Shown here piece by piece: positions 25,834-35,512 of a stretch of DNA of 64,000 nucleotides; the first letter of the stretch is position 1, and each line of letters starts with the position of its first letter. The DNA is taken from NCBI RefSeq assembly GCF_003946115.1, contig NZ_RHOH01000004.1:154216-218215 (forward strand), read 5' to 3'. The position numbers and the translations under genes were made by a program. Source of the stretch: Lacticaseibacillus daqingensis (GTDB taxonomy: Bacteria; Bacillota; Bacilli; Lactobacillales; Lactobacillaceae). The notes below the pieces were generated by a model, which was not told the origin of the DNA, ran no database searches, and worked only from the letters and a program-made list of their open reading frames with translations.

Positions 25834-26763
25834 ATGCTTCGTTTTGGCTTTGATCACTTTGGCCCCGCCGACGTTTTTACCGCCATTGACGCCCCCACGC
25901 CGGTGCCCAAACCCGGTCAGGTGCTGATCGATGTGCTCGGGTTTGGTTTGAACCCTTACGATGCGAGCCTTCGCCGCGGGGAACAGGCCGACAGTCGCCC
26001 GCTCAAGTTCCCCATCGTCCCGGGCACCGACGTCGTGGGGCGCGTCGCCGCGCTTGGCGAAGGCGTCAGCGACTACGCCGTGGACGACCGCGTCCTCAAC
26101 TACCGGCCGATCGGCGGGTACAGTGAGGCCGTGACCGCCAGCACTGGCAAAATCGCCAAGGTCCCGGCCACACTTGAGCTGGCCGCCGCAGCCGGGCTGC
26201 CCAACATTGGGATCGCCGCGTACACCGTCATGCACCAACTCCTGCACCTGACCCCCGGCCAAACACTGGCGGTCATTGGGGCCAGCGGTGGGGTCGGGAG
26301 CCTGATCGTGCAGCTCGCCAAGGCGCAAGGGCTGTTCGTGATCGCGACTGCCAGCGCGCGCAACGTGGCCGCCCTGCGTGACCTCGGCGCCGATGAAGTC
26401 GGGGCTTATGATGAAACCGACACCGGCCGGCTGTTCGCCGATCGCGCCGATGCCGTGGTCAACGCCGTCGCTGGCGGCGTCGACCACGGTGCCGCAGTCG
26501 CCATCGTCAAACCTGGCGGCGTCATCGTCACCACCGCGTGGGTCGATGTCGACACCACGGGCAAGCCAACCATCACGCACCTTCAGCTAGGCGCGAACCG
26601 GCCAGCCAAAGCTGAGGACGCACTCCCCGCCTTGCTCGCCCTACCCCAGCTTCGCGTCCGGGTTGCCAAGACCCTGCCGTTCACCCTGGCCGGGGTGATC
26701 CAGGGCCACGAGCTGCTCGAAACGCACCACACTGCCGGGAAACTGGTCGTGTTGCGGCATTAA
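25834..26763 (+). CDS. NADP-dependent quinone/alkenal oxidoreductase (MDR family)
   Basis: A 309-residue medium-chain dehydrogenase/reductase without zinc ligands. The N-terminal GroES-like domain contains GFGLNPYDASLRRGE and VPGTDVVGRVAALGEGVSDY. The Rossmann fold has VIGASGGVGSLIVQLAKAQG. This group reduces quinones or enones with NADPH. Ribosome site AAGGAG and a start at 25834. It lies 90 bases after the hydrolase on the same strand; the gap contains GCTAAGTGCGC, also present near 20571. Confidence 0.9.
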   Translation: MLRFGFDHFGPADVFTAIDAPTPVPKPGQVLIDVLGFGLNPYDASLRRGEQADSRPLKFPIVPGTDVVGRVAALGEGVSDYAVDDRVLNYRPIGGYSEAVTASTGKIAKVPATLELAAAAGLPNIGIAAYTVMHQLLHLTPGQTLAVIGASGGVGSLIVQLAKAQGLFVIATASARNVAALRDLGADEVGAYDETDTGRLFADRADAVVNAVAGGVDHGAAVAIVKPGGVIVTTAWVDVDTTGKPTITHLQLGANRPAKAEDALPALLALPQLRVRVAKTLPFTLAGVIQGHELLETHHTAGKLVVLRH

Positions 26764-26768
26764 CTCAA

Positions 26769-26824
26769 ACAAACCGGGTCCCATTACCAGCGCATGTTGC
26801 GCTGATGATGGGACCCGGTTTGCG
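26769..26824 (+). terminator. Terminator of the oxidoreductase gene
   Basis: A long stem CAAACCGGGTCCCAT/ATGGGACCCGGTTTG with an inner AGCGC/GCGCT hairpin, followed by GCGTTTT. Confidence 0.88.
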
Positions 26825-26952
26825 TTTTCTGATCATACACTTTTCGCGTCTATTCGAGAACCTGATCCGACAGTCAAAGTCGCATCAGGCGCTGAAGTGT
26901 GCTAATCCCAAGAGCTGCCAAAAATCGACCTGCGAATCGCGCCACAACCCAA

Positions 26953-26990
26953 AACGCACGGTCGATCCCAAGCAGGATCAACCGTGCGTT
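26953..26990 (-). terminator. Terminator of pepF
   Basis: AACGCACGGT-x-GATCC/GGATC-x-ACCGTGCGTT, followed by TTTT on the minus strand. Confidence 0.85.
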
Positions 26991-26999
26991 CATTGATGC

Positions 27000-28697
27000 T
27001 TAGAGTTGCGAATCATCCACCGCATCCAGTTGCGTCTGAATGGCGGTCAGCGTGCTGTCTAAGGCACCGGGTTCAAACGGCGAGCGTAAGTGGCCCGTCT
27101 TCAGCAGCTCCAGCAGCGTTTGGCTGCCCCCGGCCTTGGCCATCGCCATGTAGTCCGTCCAGGCCGTCTTATCGTGTTCAACGTTGAATCGCTGCCAGAA
27201 CTGATAGGCCACGACCTGTGCAATGGTGTAGTCGACATAGTAGAACGGCGTCTCGAAGATGTGACCTTGGCGCATCCACCAGATGCCACGGTCCAGGTCC
27301 GCGTTTTCGCTGTAGTCCTTGTCCGGGTTGTACAACTTCTCCAGCCGCCGCCAGGACGCCTTGCGCTCCGCCGGCGTCCAGTCGGGGTGCGTGTACACCT
27401 CATGCTGGAAATGATCGACCAAGATCCCGTACGGCAGGAACTCCAAGGACGCCTGCAAGTGCGCGTACTTGTACTTGGCCGTCTGCATACCGAAGAACTG
27501 GTGCATCCACGGATACGCGATGAACTCCATACTCATCGAAAAAATCTCGGCCGCTTCGTACGTCGGGAACACGCAGTCACCCGGCTGGATCCACTTGGCC
27601 AAGTACGTCTGGAACGCGTGCCCCGCCTCGTGCGTCAGGACATCCACGTCATCCGAGGTCCCGTTGAAGTTGGCAAAAATAAACGGCGACCGGATGCTTG
27701 GAATGTACTCCGCGTACCCGCCAGACGCCTTGCCCGGCTTGGCTAACAGCTCCAGCAAGTGGCTGTTAACCATGTGATCAAAGAATTCCCCGGCCTCGGG
27801 TGCCATCTCGTGGTACATCTTCCGCGCGGCTTCCACCAACTCGTCCGGCGTCCCCTCCGGCTTCGCGTTCCCGCTGGCAAACTGAACCCCGAGGTCGTAG
27901 TAAGCCAGGTGATCGAGCCCCAGACGCTTCGCCTGCTTGGCCCGCTGCTTCGCCACCAGCGGCACCACCTTCGTTTGTACCTCATGCCGGTACGTGGCGA
28001 CCATCGCCTCATCGTAGTCGAACCGGTTCATCATCACGTAGCTCAGTTCCGAATAGTCCTTGAACCCAAGCGTCGTCGCGATCGCCGTGCGCGTCTTCAC
28101 CATCTCGTCGTAAATACGGTCAAAGTCCGCCTCATGGGCGGCGAAAAAGCCCCAGTACGCGGCATTGGCTTCCTTGCGCGTCGCCCGATCGGCGTCATCG
28201 CGGAACGGCCCGATCTGCTCAAGGTTGTACGTTTCACCGCGAAAATCCAGCTCTGCCGAGGCGATTAGCGCCTGATACTCACTGCTGAGCGCGTTGGCTT
28301 TTTGCTGCAGCGCGATCACTGAAGGCTGGTTCAACCGCAACTGGTTGGCCGCCTTCAGGAAGTACGGCTTCGGGTACACCGCCGCCAGCGAATCGCGGTA
28401 TGGGCTCGCCAGCACCGCCTTCAGGTAGTTCGCTTCCGCCGCCGCCAGCTGTGGCCCGGCCTCATTCCAAAAATCGTCCTCCGCCGTGTAAAATGCATCG
28501 CGCGTATCCACCGTGTGACGAATCGTGGCAATCATCGCGGCCGACATCGTGTCGTTCAGGAGCGCCACCATCTGCTTAGCCACCGTGACCGCGGCCTCAC
28601 CGTCTGCGGCCGCCTGCATCGCGGCAGTGCCTTGCTTCAACTGCGTCATCACCGCGTCCAGGTCTGGCCGCTGGTACGGGACTTCTGTAAAGTTCAT
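27000..28697 (-). CDS. pepF: Oligoendopeptidase F (M3 family)
   Basis: A 565-residue cytosolic zinc metallopeptidase that cuts peptides of roughly 7 to 17 residues during casein or protein use. The zinc motif is LTHEAGHAFQTYLAK near residue 355, with the third ligand in PTYEAAEIFSMSMEF. The long helical N-terminal half is typical. It is a little shorter than classical PepF (about 600) and fits the M3 oligoendopeptidase subfamily of that size. It ends at its own terminator and stands just outside the polysaccharide locus. Confidence 0.92.
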   Translation of the reverse strand: MNFTEVPYQRPDLDAVMTQLKQGTAAMQAAADGEAAVTVAKQMVALLNDTMSAAMIATIRHTVDTRDAFYTAEDDFWNEAGPQLAAAEANYLKAVLASPYRDSLAAVYPKPYFLKAANQLRLNQPSVIALQQKANALSSEYQALIASAELDFRGETYNLEQIGPFRDDADRATRKEANAAYWGFFAAHEADFDRIYDEMVKTRTAIATTLGFKDYSELSYVMMNRFDYDEAMVATYRHEVQTKVVPLVAKQRAKQAKRLGLDHLAYYDLGVQFASGNAKPEGTPDELVEAARKMYHEMAPEAGEFFDHMVNSHLLELLAKPGKASGGYAEYIPSIRSPFIFANFNGTSDDVDVLTHEAGHAFQTYLAKWIQPGDCVFPTYEAAEIFSMSMEFIAYPWMHQFFGMQTAKYKYAHLQASLEFLPYGILVDHFQHEVYTHPDWTPAERKASWRRLEKLYNPDKDYSENADLDRGIWWMRQGHIFETPFYYVDYTIAQVVAYQFWQRFNVEHDKTAWTDYMAMAKAGGSQTLLELLKTGHLRSPFEPGALDSTLTAIQTQLDAVDDSQL

Positions 28698-28757
28698 TTT
28701 GGTTTCCTCCTAATCTCATTGTTTACTCATTATGAGCTAGTTGAGGGGTAAAAGAAA

Positions 28758-28786
28758 GAGGCACGGATCAGTTTGATCCGTGCCTC
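28758..28786 (-). terminator. Terminator at the 3' end of the polysaccharide locus
   Basis: A perfect GAGGCACGGATCA/TGATCCGTGCCTC hairpin with a 3-base loop, followed by TTTCTTTT on the minus strand. Confidence 0.88.
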
Positions 28787-28839
28787 ATCAATGATCTTAT
28801 GCTGACCTTTTACGATCTTCAAATCATCAGCCGACCGTC

Positions 28840-29622
28840 CTACCAGAAACGCCAACCCCACTTGTTGAAATACTTCACCATGCTGACGAGCATCTGTCGA
28901 ATACCCTTCAAGGACTTACGATTTTGACGTTGCCATTCATGTATAACATACGCATCGGGATAATAATAGATAGACCCGTAAGACATGAATTTACGACATA
29001 AATCTGTATCCTCCATGTATAGGAAGTAACGCTCGTCAAAGCCACCAACTTTTTTTAATACGCCCGTGTTGCAAACCATAAAGGATCCCGAGATAACCTG
29101 TACCTCGTGTGCACAATCATACATCCCATCATAGACGAAATTCGCCTGTCGCTTTGCCATTACACGCGAGCCAAGAAATCTTAACCCAAGGTCAAGAATA
29201 GTCGGATTCTTTTTCACCAACTTTTGAATCTGCCCACTTGTATCTTGAATCTTTGGATTCAAGAGTACGACTTTATTTGCTTCCATGTAAGTGATCATGA
29301 GCCGAATCTGATTAGCATCAGGAATCTCAATATCTGGGTTTACGATAAGGTGATAGTCCGACTCAATCTGCGCAATGGCAAGGTTGTTACCAGCGCCAAA
29401 CCCCCGATTTTCAGCCGCATTTATAGCAACTACATGTCTATCCTGCTTCTGTATTTTTTTTAAACACTCTGAAAGTTCTCGATTAGCAGGGGAATTATTA
29501 ACAAGGTACAACGTATACTCGTATCCCGACGGAACCGTAGAAGTTAAATTCTGGTATAAGTGCTGAACCATATCGTTTGAATGGTTGTAGAAAACCACTG
29601 CGTATGTGAGCTTCACCGACAT
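28840..29622 (-). CDS. Glycosyltransferase family 2 (rhamnosyltransferase-like)
   Basis: A 260-residue GT-A enzyme without membrane segments. It has the opening strand LTYAVVFYNHSND, the acceptor region NRGFGAGNNLAI, the DxD-type motif IVNPDIEIPD, then SGSFMVCNTGVLKKVGGFDE and the EDTDLCRK catalytic site. The pattern matches WbbL-like enzymes that add rhamnose from dTDP-rhamnose, which the rml genes supply. Specificity is inferred. It is the last gene of the locus and follows the priming transferase. Confidence 0.85.
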   Translation of the reverse strand: MSVKLTYAVVFYNHSNDMVQHLYQNLTSTVPSGYEYTLYLVNNSPANRELSECLKKIQKQDRHVVAINAAENRGFGAGNNLAIAQIESDYHLIVNPDIEIPDANQIRLMITYMEANKVVLLNPKIQDTSGQIQKLVKKNPTILDLGLRFLGSRVMAKRQANFVYDGMYDCAHEVQVISGSFMVCNTGVLKKVGGFDERYFLYMEDTDLCRKFMSYGSIYYYPDAYVIHEWQRQNRKSLKGIRQMLVSMVKYFNKWGWRFW

Positions 29623-29643
29623 TCCCCTCTTAGCTGAGCAGTA

Positions 29644-30318
29644 TTACTTGCCCTTTTTATTAATTCCTCGCTGAGACAAAACCACAACAACGCTTTGTAA
29701 CAAAATTTTCAGATCAAACCAAAACGAAAATTGACGTGCATATTGTGCGTCGTAATCAGCTTTGTCTTCATCGGAAACCTCGTTTCGCCCGTTAATCTGA
29801 GCTAAGCCTGTAATTCCTGGGCGCACCCGATCAGCACCGTTTTGTTGACGCAGCTCAATAACGCGAGCATCGGTTTTAGCTAATGGACGTGGGCCAATAA
29901 AGCTCATCTTACCTGTAAAAACATTAAACAACTGCGGAAGTTCATCCAAGGAAGATTTACGCATGAAACGACCAATCGGTGTAACGTAGTGAGCCATAGC
30001 CTCTTTGGAAAAATCTTTATTTGCTTTCTCGGGCGCTTCAATATACATAGATCGAAATTTGACTAACGTAAAGGGCATGCTATCACGCCCAAAGCGAGTT
30101 TGGCGAAAGAAAATTGGGCCTTTGGAGGTACACTTAACTAAACCTGCTACAATGACCATAGGTGCTGCAAACAACACAATTCCTAGACCGGATAAGACAA
30201 AGTCGAATGTGCGCTTGGCACATTTGCGATATATGACATGCGAAGAAAACTCTGCTGAAGCGTTCTTCACGCTGTTTGGTAAAAGGTCTTTACTCATTGT
30301 TGTGTTCAATTCCTTCAT
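29644..30318 (-). CDS. Priming sugar-phosphate transferase (undecaprenyl-phosphate linked)
   Basis: A 224-residue member of the bacterial sugar transferase family that starts the repeat unit by moving a hexose 1-phosphate onto undecaprenyl phosphate. A single membrane hairpin lies at about 40-60. Family motifs: KCTSKGPIFFRQTRFGRD, TLVKFRSMY, SSLDELPQLFNVFTGKMSF with IGPRPL, and RPGITGLAQINGRNE. It lacks the large N-terminal membrane domain of longer relatives. A GGAGG lies 10 bases before the ATG. Position near the 3' end of the locus is unusual. Confidence 0.92.
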   Translation of the reverse strand: MKELNTTMSKDLLPNSVKNASAEFSSHVIYRKCAKRTFDFVLSGLGIVLFAAPMVIVAGLVKCTSKGPIFFRQTRFGRDSMPFTLVKFRSMYIEAPEKANKDFSKEAMAHYVTPIGRFMRKSSLDELPQLFNVFTGKMSFIGPRPLAKTDARVIELRQQNGADRVRPGITGLAQINGRNEVSDEDKADYDAQYARQFSFWFDLKILLQSVVVVLSQRGINKKGK

Positions 30319-30515
30319 CCTTACTACGCCTCCAAATACCAGCGAACAGGTGATGGCTTTTCTGACTTTCAGCCACCGCTCGACTAAAACATTTTACCAT
30401 AGGCATAAACGGTGACCAACAAAGTCTCTTAAAATCGGCATATTCGTTGCTAAAAACACAGAAACTTTACACTTCCTTTAGGTGCCTACAAGGGAACAAT
30501 TACAAGCGAAAAAGT

Positions 30516-30541
30516 CTGCAATCTCAAATCCGAGATTGCAG
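30516..30541 (-). terminator. Terminator after the GH25 lysozyme gene
   Basis: A perfect CTGCAATCTC-N6-GAGATTGCAG hairpin, followed by ACTTTTTC on the minus strand. The rest of the 30319-30684 gap shows nothing else. Confidence 0.75.
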
Positions 30542-30684
30542 GCCCCTTCACCCCTTATGGCCATCCATTGCACTAGCCTGTTATAGAATTTCTCCCGATG
30601 CCCGCTTGTTCCTGACATGCTAAGTTGTCGCACTGCCCTTAACCATCTGGAAATAATCTCCTAATCAAAAAAATTTGAAATATA

Positions 30685-33054
30685 TTACTGAACTTCCTCC
30701 AAACCTCGGACATCAATCCAGAAAGACAACCCAGTTTGTTGAACCTGGACCTGAACATACACACCCATCGTTGTCTGCTTTGCTTGTAACGCCTTAACCA
30801 GTACCCCGGAGTATGCAGTAGCGCCAGTGTTCGGTGAAATAGTTTCTAGTGAAGTCATATATGGCCCTGCACTATAGATTCCATCTGCTCGGATTGTCTG
30901 ATCAACCCGATAGACTTTGCCTGTAACGTCCACATCGCCTGTGATTTCGTTCATCGCAAAGGCTGCCAAACCACGCTGATCAATCCAGAATGTTTTACCA
31001 TCAGATTCCGTCTGGACCTGAACATACACACCCATCGTTGTCTGCTTTGCTTGTAACGCCTTAACCAGTACCCCGGAGTATGCAGTAGCGCCAGTGTTCG
31101 GTGAAATAGTTTCTAGTGAAGTCATATATGGCCCTGCACTATAGATTCCATCTGCTCGGATTGTCTGATCAACCCGATAGACTTTGCCTGTAACGTCCAC
31201 ATCGCCTGTGATTTCGTTCATCGCAAAGGCTGCCAAACCACGCTGATCAATCCAGAATGTTTTACCATCAGATTCCGTCTGGACCTGAACATACACACCC
31301 ATCGTTGTCTGCTTTGCTTGTAGTGCCTTAACCAGTACCCCGGAGTATGCAGTAGCACCAGTGTTCGGTGAAATAGTTTCTAGTGAAGTCATATATGGCC
31401 CTGCACTATAGATTCCATCTGCTCGGATTGTCTGATCAACTCGATAGACTTTGCCTGTAACGTCCACATCGCCTGTGATTTCGTTCATCACAACTGCCTT
31501 TAGTGCACGCTCATCAATCCAGAAAGTTTCCCCCGTGCTCAGTTTAATCTGATCGAAAACGCCACGAGTCGTGATATCTCGTTGCAGGGCTGTAACAATC
31601 CTTCCGGAGTATTTCAGACCATCCGTATTTGGCGAACTAGTCGTACCACTAGTCATATATGGACCGTCAGCCCAGATGCCATCAGCACGATTTGACTGAT
31701 CAATTTGAAAAAATCCAGAAATATTTTCGCTAGAGAGAATCTTCTCGTACACGGGATCAACCAGAGCCATTTTTTGAATCCAAATCAGAGTCCCATTAGC
31801 ATAGCCTTTTACGTAAGTACCTGTTCGCGTAGTGGCTTCCTCAATGGCATGGAAAAACGCCTTATCATATTTTTTCCCGTCCACGTTAGGTTGGCTGGTT
31901 TCATAGCTTGTATTATAAGGCCCCGTGTAAACTCCATCCGCTCGGGTGCTCTGATCAATCGTGGCGTCATAATCAACTAACCCCGAAGATAATATTGGAT
32001 CATACTTTCGGGTAAACAGACCACGATAATCTATTGAAACATCCACACTGCTTTTCGCACCAGGGAACAATGCAGTCGATGAGAACTGCCAAGCACCATA
32101 GTTCGTGTTCCACAGATTAGTCGCCCTGGGATCGTATGGGTACTGCGCATACCAGGTTTTTGCTTCGCCAACGGTGGCAATGGCAGCATTTTTTGCGGCA
32201 AATCCGCCACCAGTGTAAACGACATGCTGATTGTACCCTGCATCCGAAAGAACTTGCCAGAAAGCTTTAAGCTCCGATGCGACATCTCCTGCTACGAGTC
32301 CGTCTTCCATGTCAGCAACAAGGGTGGTGCTCATTGGTAATCCGTGCGATTTCACAGACGCCAGAAAATGATTGGCCTCTGCTCTTGCTGCCGTAACACT
32401 GTTGAATGTCGCGTAATGATACGCTGATACAGCCATTCCAGCGGCCAGAGCATATGAAATTTGGTTAGTAGCGTATGGATTTTCGTATCCTGTTCCTTGG
32501 GTCAATTTAACCACAAGTCCACTAACACCTAAGTTCCTCAATTGATTAAAATCAGCCTGATTCATCCAGTACTGATAAGACGCAACATCAATTACATCGG
32601 CACGAGGGTAAAGAGAATTACCAATTTGAATTGTTGCAGGTTGACTTGCAAGTTGGATGATTTGTTGAGCGCGAGATGTCAACGCTATATCAGCAAGAGC
32701 CCGCTCTTGTGCAAGTGCAAGCCATTGGCCCTGCATCTCAAGTGACAACCCCGCAGGAATCGTCATCCGATGAACAATATCTGTAGAATCGGACTCATTC
32801 AACTTTATATTGGAAGCAACGGAAGACCCGATGACCTTATTATCATTCGAAACAGAAGTTGTTTCATCCTTATGATGGTTTGTGAGCGCAAAGGAGATAT
32901 CTTGATTTTCCGAATCAATGGCGTTTACAACAAGTGAGCGTCTGCTACACACACTCAAAGAAAAAAACATCCCCAAAAACAGCAGTGCCTTGACAGTTCG
33001 GCAACTGTAGAATTCACGCACAGCCTTGCAAATAAAAACCGGAAACTTTTTCAA
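30685..33054 (-). CDS. Secreted GH25 lysozyme with five GW-like wall-binding repeats
   Basis: A 789-residue exported protein. An N-terminal hydrophobic segment (about 23-37) is followed by a 100-residue linker and a GH25 muramidase domain (about 150-350). That domain has VIDVASYQYW, LVVKLTQGTGYENP and the acidic pair in LVADMEDGLV. The C-terminal half holds repeats of about 89 residues, each with RADGIYSAGPYMTS- and FWID-type motifs, like GW or SH3b cell-wall binding modules. The last three are almost identical in DNA. GH25 enzymes cut the peptidoglycan glycan. A lysozyme inside a polysaccharide locus might help export or attach the polymer. Confidence 0.88.
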   Translation of the reverse strand: MKKFPVFICKAVREFYSCRTVKALLFLGMFFSLSVCSRRSLVVNAIDSENQDISFALTNHHKDETTSVSNDNKVIGSSVASNIKLNESDSTDIVHRMTIPAGLSLEMQGQWLALAQERALADIALTSRAQQIIQLASQPATIQIGNSLYPRADVIDVASYQYWMNQADFNQLRNLGVSGLVVKLTQGTGYENPYATNQISYALAAGMAVSAYHYATFNSVTAARAEANHFLASVKSHGLPMSTTLVADMEDGLVAGDVASELKAFWQVLSDAGYNQHVVYTGGGFAAKNAAIATVGEAKTWYAQYPYDPRATNLWNTNYGAWQFSSTALFPGAKSSVDVSIDYRGLFTRKYDPILSSGLVDYDATIDQSTRADGVYTGPYNTSYETSQPNVDGKKYDKAFFHAIEEATTRTGTYVKGYANGTLIWIQKMALVDPVYEKILSSENISGFFQIDQSNRADGIWADGPYMTSGTTSSPNTDGLKYSGRIVTALQRDITTRGVFDQIKLSTGETFWIDERALKAVVMNEITGDVDVTGKVYRVDQTIRADGIYSAGPYMTSLETISPNTGATAYSGVLVKALQAKQTTMGVYVQVQTESDGKTFWIDQRGLAAFAMNEITGDVDVTGKVYRVDQTIRADGIYSAGPYMTSLETISPNTGATAYSGVLVKALQAKQTTMGVYVQVQTESDGKTFWIDQRGLAAFAMNEITGDVDVTGKVYRVDQTIRADGIYSAGPYMTSLETISPNTGATAYSGVLVKALQAKQTTMGVYVQVQVQQTGLSFWIDVRGLEEVQ
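30735..31535 (-). repeat. Three near-identical 267-bp tandem repeats in the lysozyme gene
   Basis: The same segment recurs at 30745, 31012 and 31279, exactly 267 bases (89 codons) apart, with only a few single-base differences. The lack of synonymous drift means recent duplication or gene conversion, so copy number probably varies between strains. Confidence 0.9.
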
Positions 33055-33299
33055 TCTGCAGATCCTCCAATCAACTAGAAATATGATTTAAAATATCACA
33101 AAATATAGATTATACTTTTAGCCTTGCATCATTCCGAATAGATTATGCACGCTAAAGCATATATTAACACGGTCGTCCACGTGTGTCATGTTTTTCGGAA
33201 GATTCATCCTCTTTTTTTGAGTTTTTCTGACAAAGATGAGTCTGTATAAATTGCTGTATTGAGCCTTTACCAGACGCCCTATTGTCAAAATATAGGGTA

Positions 33300-34700
33300 C
33301 TAAAAAATGGCTGGATAACCTATTGCTACGCTGTTTGAAACGACCGCGAGAGCCACTAAGAGTATAAAAGCAATGTGCATACACTTTCGGGTAGCGTAAT
33401 GTGTTGCCAGAAAACTCTTGTCAAATAATTCAAACAATTCGCAACAAACAAAAATCATTGCAATGTCCAAAAAGACAAACGTTCGGTTCGAGGACGCATA
33501 GATTGTGGGTGTAAAGCCCATCACGAATCTGGTTGCCAATCCGCTACCAACAATCACGCACATGAGAAGACTTTGCTCTAGAGTGTCACCATAATTGAGA
33601 AGAACATATCCGATTACGAAAATGATTAAGAAGAACAAACTCAACGGGACGTATATGGAAATGCCATAATAATTGGATGGGTCTACTCTAGTTCCTTTTT
33701 CAAGTTGATCTAACGCCATGTTTAATTTCAAAAAATATGGGTCTGTAAAGGAGCTTGGAAGTAGCCTGTAAAAAACAATTAACAAAGGAAATGCCGACAA
33801 AGAAACTGCCCAAGTTGAAAAATTAGACTTAACGAGCGTAACCAATACTAAGAGTACACAGAAAATAGCAAAAATTAAATTAAAGTCAATAAGCTTGACC
33901 ATCGTATCCGAAATGCCCAGTACAGTTTTATCAACAAACGTAAGTGTGTCAAAGTCTTTCATCCAGTGAACTTCAGACACTGCTCTTGTGGCATTTCCAG
34001 GAGAAAAGAGCGCAAGTGCTATATTGCCGATGCTAATGGCAAAAGATCCAATGATTGGTATAATCTGTTCTCGCCGGATTTTTCTTTTTAGCATCATCGT
34101 TATAAAAACGGAAACCGTTATACACAAGAACATTACGCTAAACGTTTCAAAATTTGTTGCATAAGCTTCTGCCAAAAGATAGAGAACAATCATTCCAGTA
34201 TGAACTTTTTTCTGTTGGTATAGCCTCATCCAATAAACTAAAGCAAAAGCGCCCATTGCTGCCGGCCACAAATAGTTAACTGTCGTAGCAATCCAGCCAG
34301 CGGAGGACATTTGAGAGACCGGATAAATAAGTATAAGCCCAGTTACAAGGATATTATGTTTGTAATTCATCAATCTCATCATTGACAAAAGAAGCACAAA
34401 ATACATCAAAATATCGAGCAGAGACCACAACCAAAAATGAAATCCCGCTGCAACTACATACAGAACTGCGTTGATTAATATACGAGAAGACCATGTTAAA
34501 AAGCTGGATCTCAAGGCCTCAAGCAACGTCTGATCTCTTAAAACATGTGAAAAGGAACTTAAAGCATCACCAGAGTACTCTCGCATTAACAGATGATACA
34601 CAACTACGACTAGACCAAATAAAAGTAAACACGAAACGAAATTGTCTTTCCTACGAAGTAGATTGTTGGTTTTTAGTTGGATATATTCAACGAGATGCAT
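33300..34700 (-). CDS. Polytopic membrane protein (DUF6056-like)
   Basis: A 466-residue protein with about 10-11 membrane segments. It has the N-terminal pattern of the DUF6056 group (a short loop with DALSSFSHVLRDQT) and a large loop near residue 330 (DPYFLKLNMALDQLEKGTRV). Such proteins occur in surface polysaccharide loci and resemble GT-C transferases or polymerases, but the function is not established. The ATG at 34700 shares its A with the TGA of the preceding gene. Together with the real polymerase gene at 44 kb, a polymerase role seems less likely than a side-chain transferase role. Confidence 0.65.
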   Translation of the reverse strand: MHLVEYIQLKTNNLLRRKDNFVSCLLLFGLVVVVYHLLMREYSGDALSSFSHVLRDQTLLEALRSSFLTWSSRILINAVLYVVAAGFHFWLWSLLDILMYFVLLLSMMRLMNYKHNILVTGLILIYPVSQMSSAGWIATTVNYLWPAAMGAFALVYWMRLYQQKKVHTGMIVLYLLAEAYATNFETFSVMFLCITVSVFITMMLKRKIRREQIIPIIGSFAISIGNIALALFSPGNATRAVSEVHWMKDFDTLTFVDKTVLGISDTMVKLIDFNLIFAIFCVLLVLVTLVKSNFSTWAVSLSAFPLLIVFYRLLPSSFTDPYFLKLNMALDQLEKGTRVDPSNYYGISIYVPLSLFFLIIFVIGYVLLNYGDTLEQSLLMCVIVGSGLATRFVMGFTPTIYASSNRTFVFLDIAMIFVCCELFELFDKSFLATHYATRKCMHIAFILLVALAVVSNSVAIGYPAIF

Positions 34701-35224
34701 CACCTGTCCCCACCGCCTTCTACTATTTGATTGGTGAATATGATTTTTTGGTTCTTTCCCGACTGTACCAACAATGCGATCTTAGTTTTTTTGTTTTTTA
34801 CAAATCTTGTTGGAACGGTCACTCTGAAGCCAGAGGCATCGTAGTTCTTTCCATCTCCAGCCGCCGCAGTGACATCTGGACGTAGTGACATTTTAGTCTT
34901 GAACGCAAGCCCTTTGCTGTCTCGTTGCTCGTATAGAACAACTAAGGTGTTAAAAGTTTTGGCCTCCTTCCCGGAAAAATACGCCCATCCATTTATATTG
35001 TAGAGTGAAGTCTCAATTTTATTTATGTTTTCAACTTTAAATGATTCTTTGCCGGCAGGCACCTGCTGATAATGCTCTAGGTTAATTATCAGTGGCGATT
35101 TGAACTCACGATATTGTTCAATTGAAAAAACAACTGGTAGGCACACACAGACGGCTAACCAAATGTACGATACAATTCTAACAATTCTTGACTCAGACGG
35201 GATTTGAGCAACATTATTCCCCAT
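34700..35224 (-). CDS. Single-span membrane protein, unknown, partner of the DUF6056-like protein
   Basis: A 174-residue protein with one membrane segment (about 15-35) and an extracellular C-terminal domain of about 135 residues with beta-rich sequence (INGWAYFSGKEAKTFNTLVV, later GFRVTVPTRFV). No family is recognised. Its gene overlaps the next one (TGATG), so the two are probably translated together and may form a complex. The ATG at 35224 has GGGTGG upstream; the longer frame before it lacks a ribosome site. Confidence 0.6.
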   Translation of the reverse strand: MGNNVAQIPSESRIVRIVSYIWLAVCVCLPVVFSIEQYREFKSPLIINLEHYQQVPAGKESFKVENINKIETSLYNINGWAYFSGKEAKTFNTLVVLYEQRDSKGLAFKTKMSLRPDVTAAAGDGKNYDASGFRVTVPTRFVKNKKTKIALLVQSGKNQKIIFTNQIVEGGGDR

Positions 35225-35465
35225 AATAGTACCACCCTTTCTAAAAAATAATTGATCCTTTCTGCCTTTCAAAAGTAATAATGGTTCTTGTCTTCTCAGT
35301 ATGACATCTCTAGAATTATTTTCAGCAACACGCACAGACCTAGTGTAGCTATATGTACGAATCGTACTTTACCATAATCTTTCAGTGTAAACATATTCAC
35401 TGCAATGAGGTCATTCAAACATAGTATCATAAATTGACTTTAGACGCATTAAGCTTCCCCCCACG

Positions 35466-35496
35466 AAAAAAGCCCGTGACCTTTGCGACCAGGGCT
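35466..35496 (-). terminator. Terminator after wecB
   Basis: On the minus strand AGCCCTGGTC-N5-GGTCACGGGCT is followed by TTTTTT. Confidence 0.8.
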
Positions 35497-35512
35497 ATGT
35501 AACCGTTAGAAC

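Noticed and set aside
30735..31535. Regular repeats as a CRISPR array
   Set aside because: The unit is 267 bp, in frame within a wall-binding protein gene, with no spacers.
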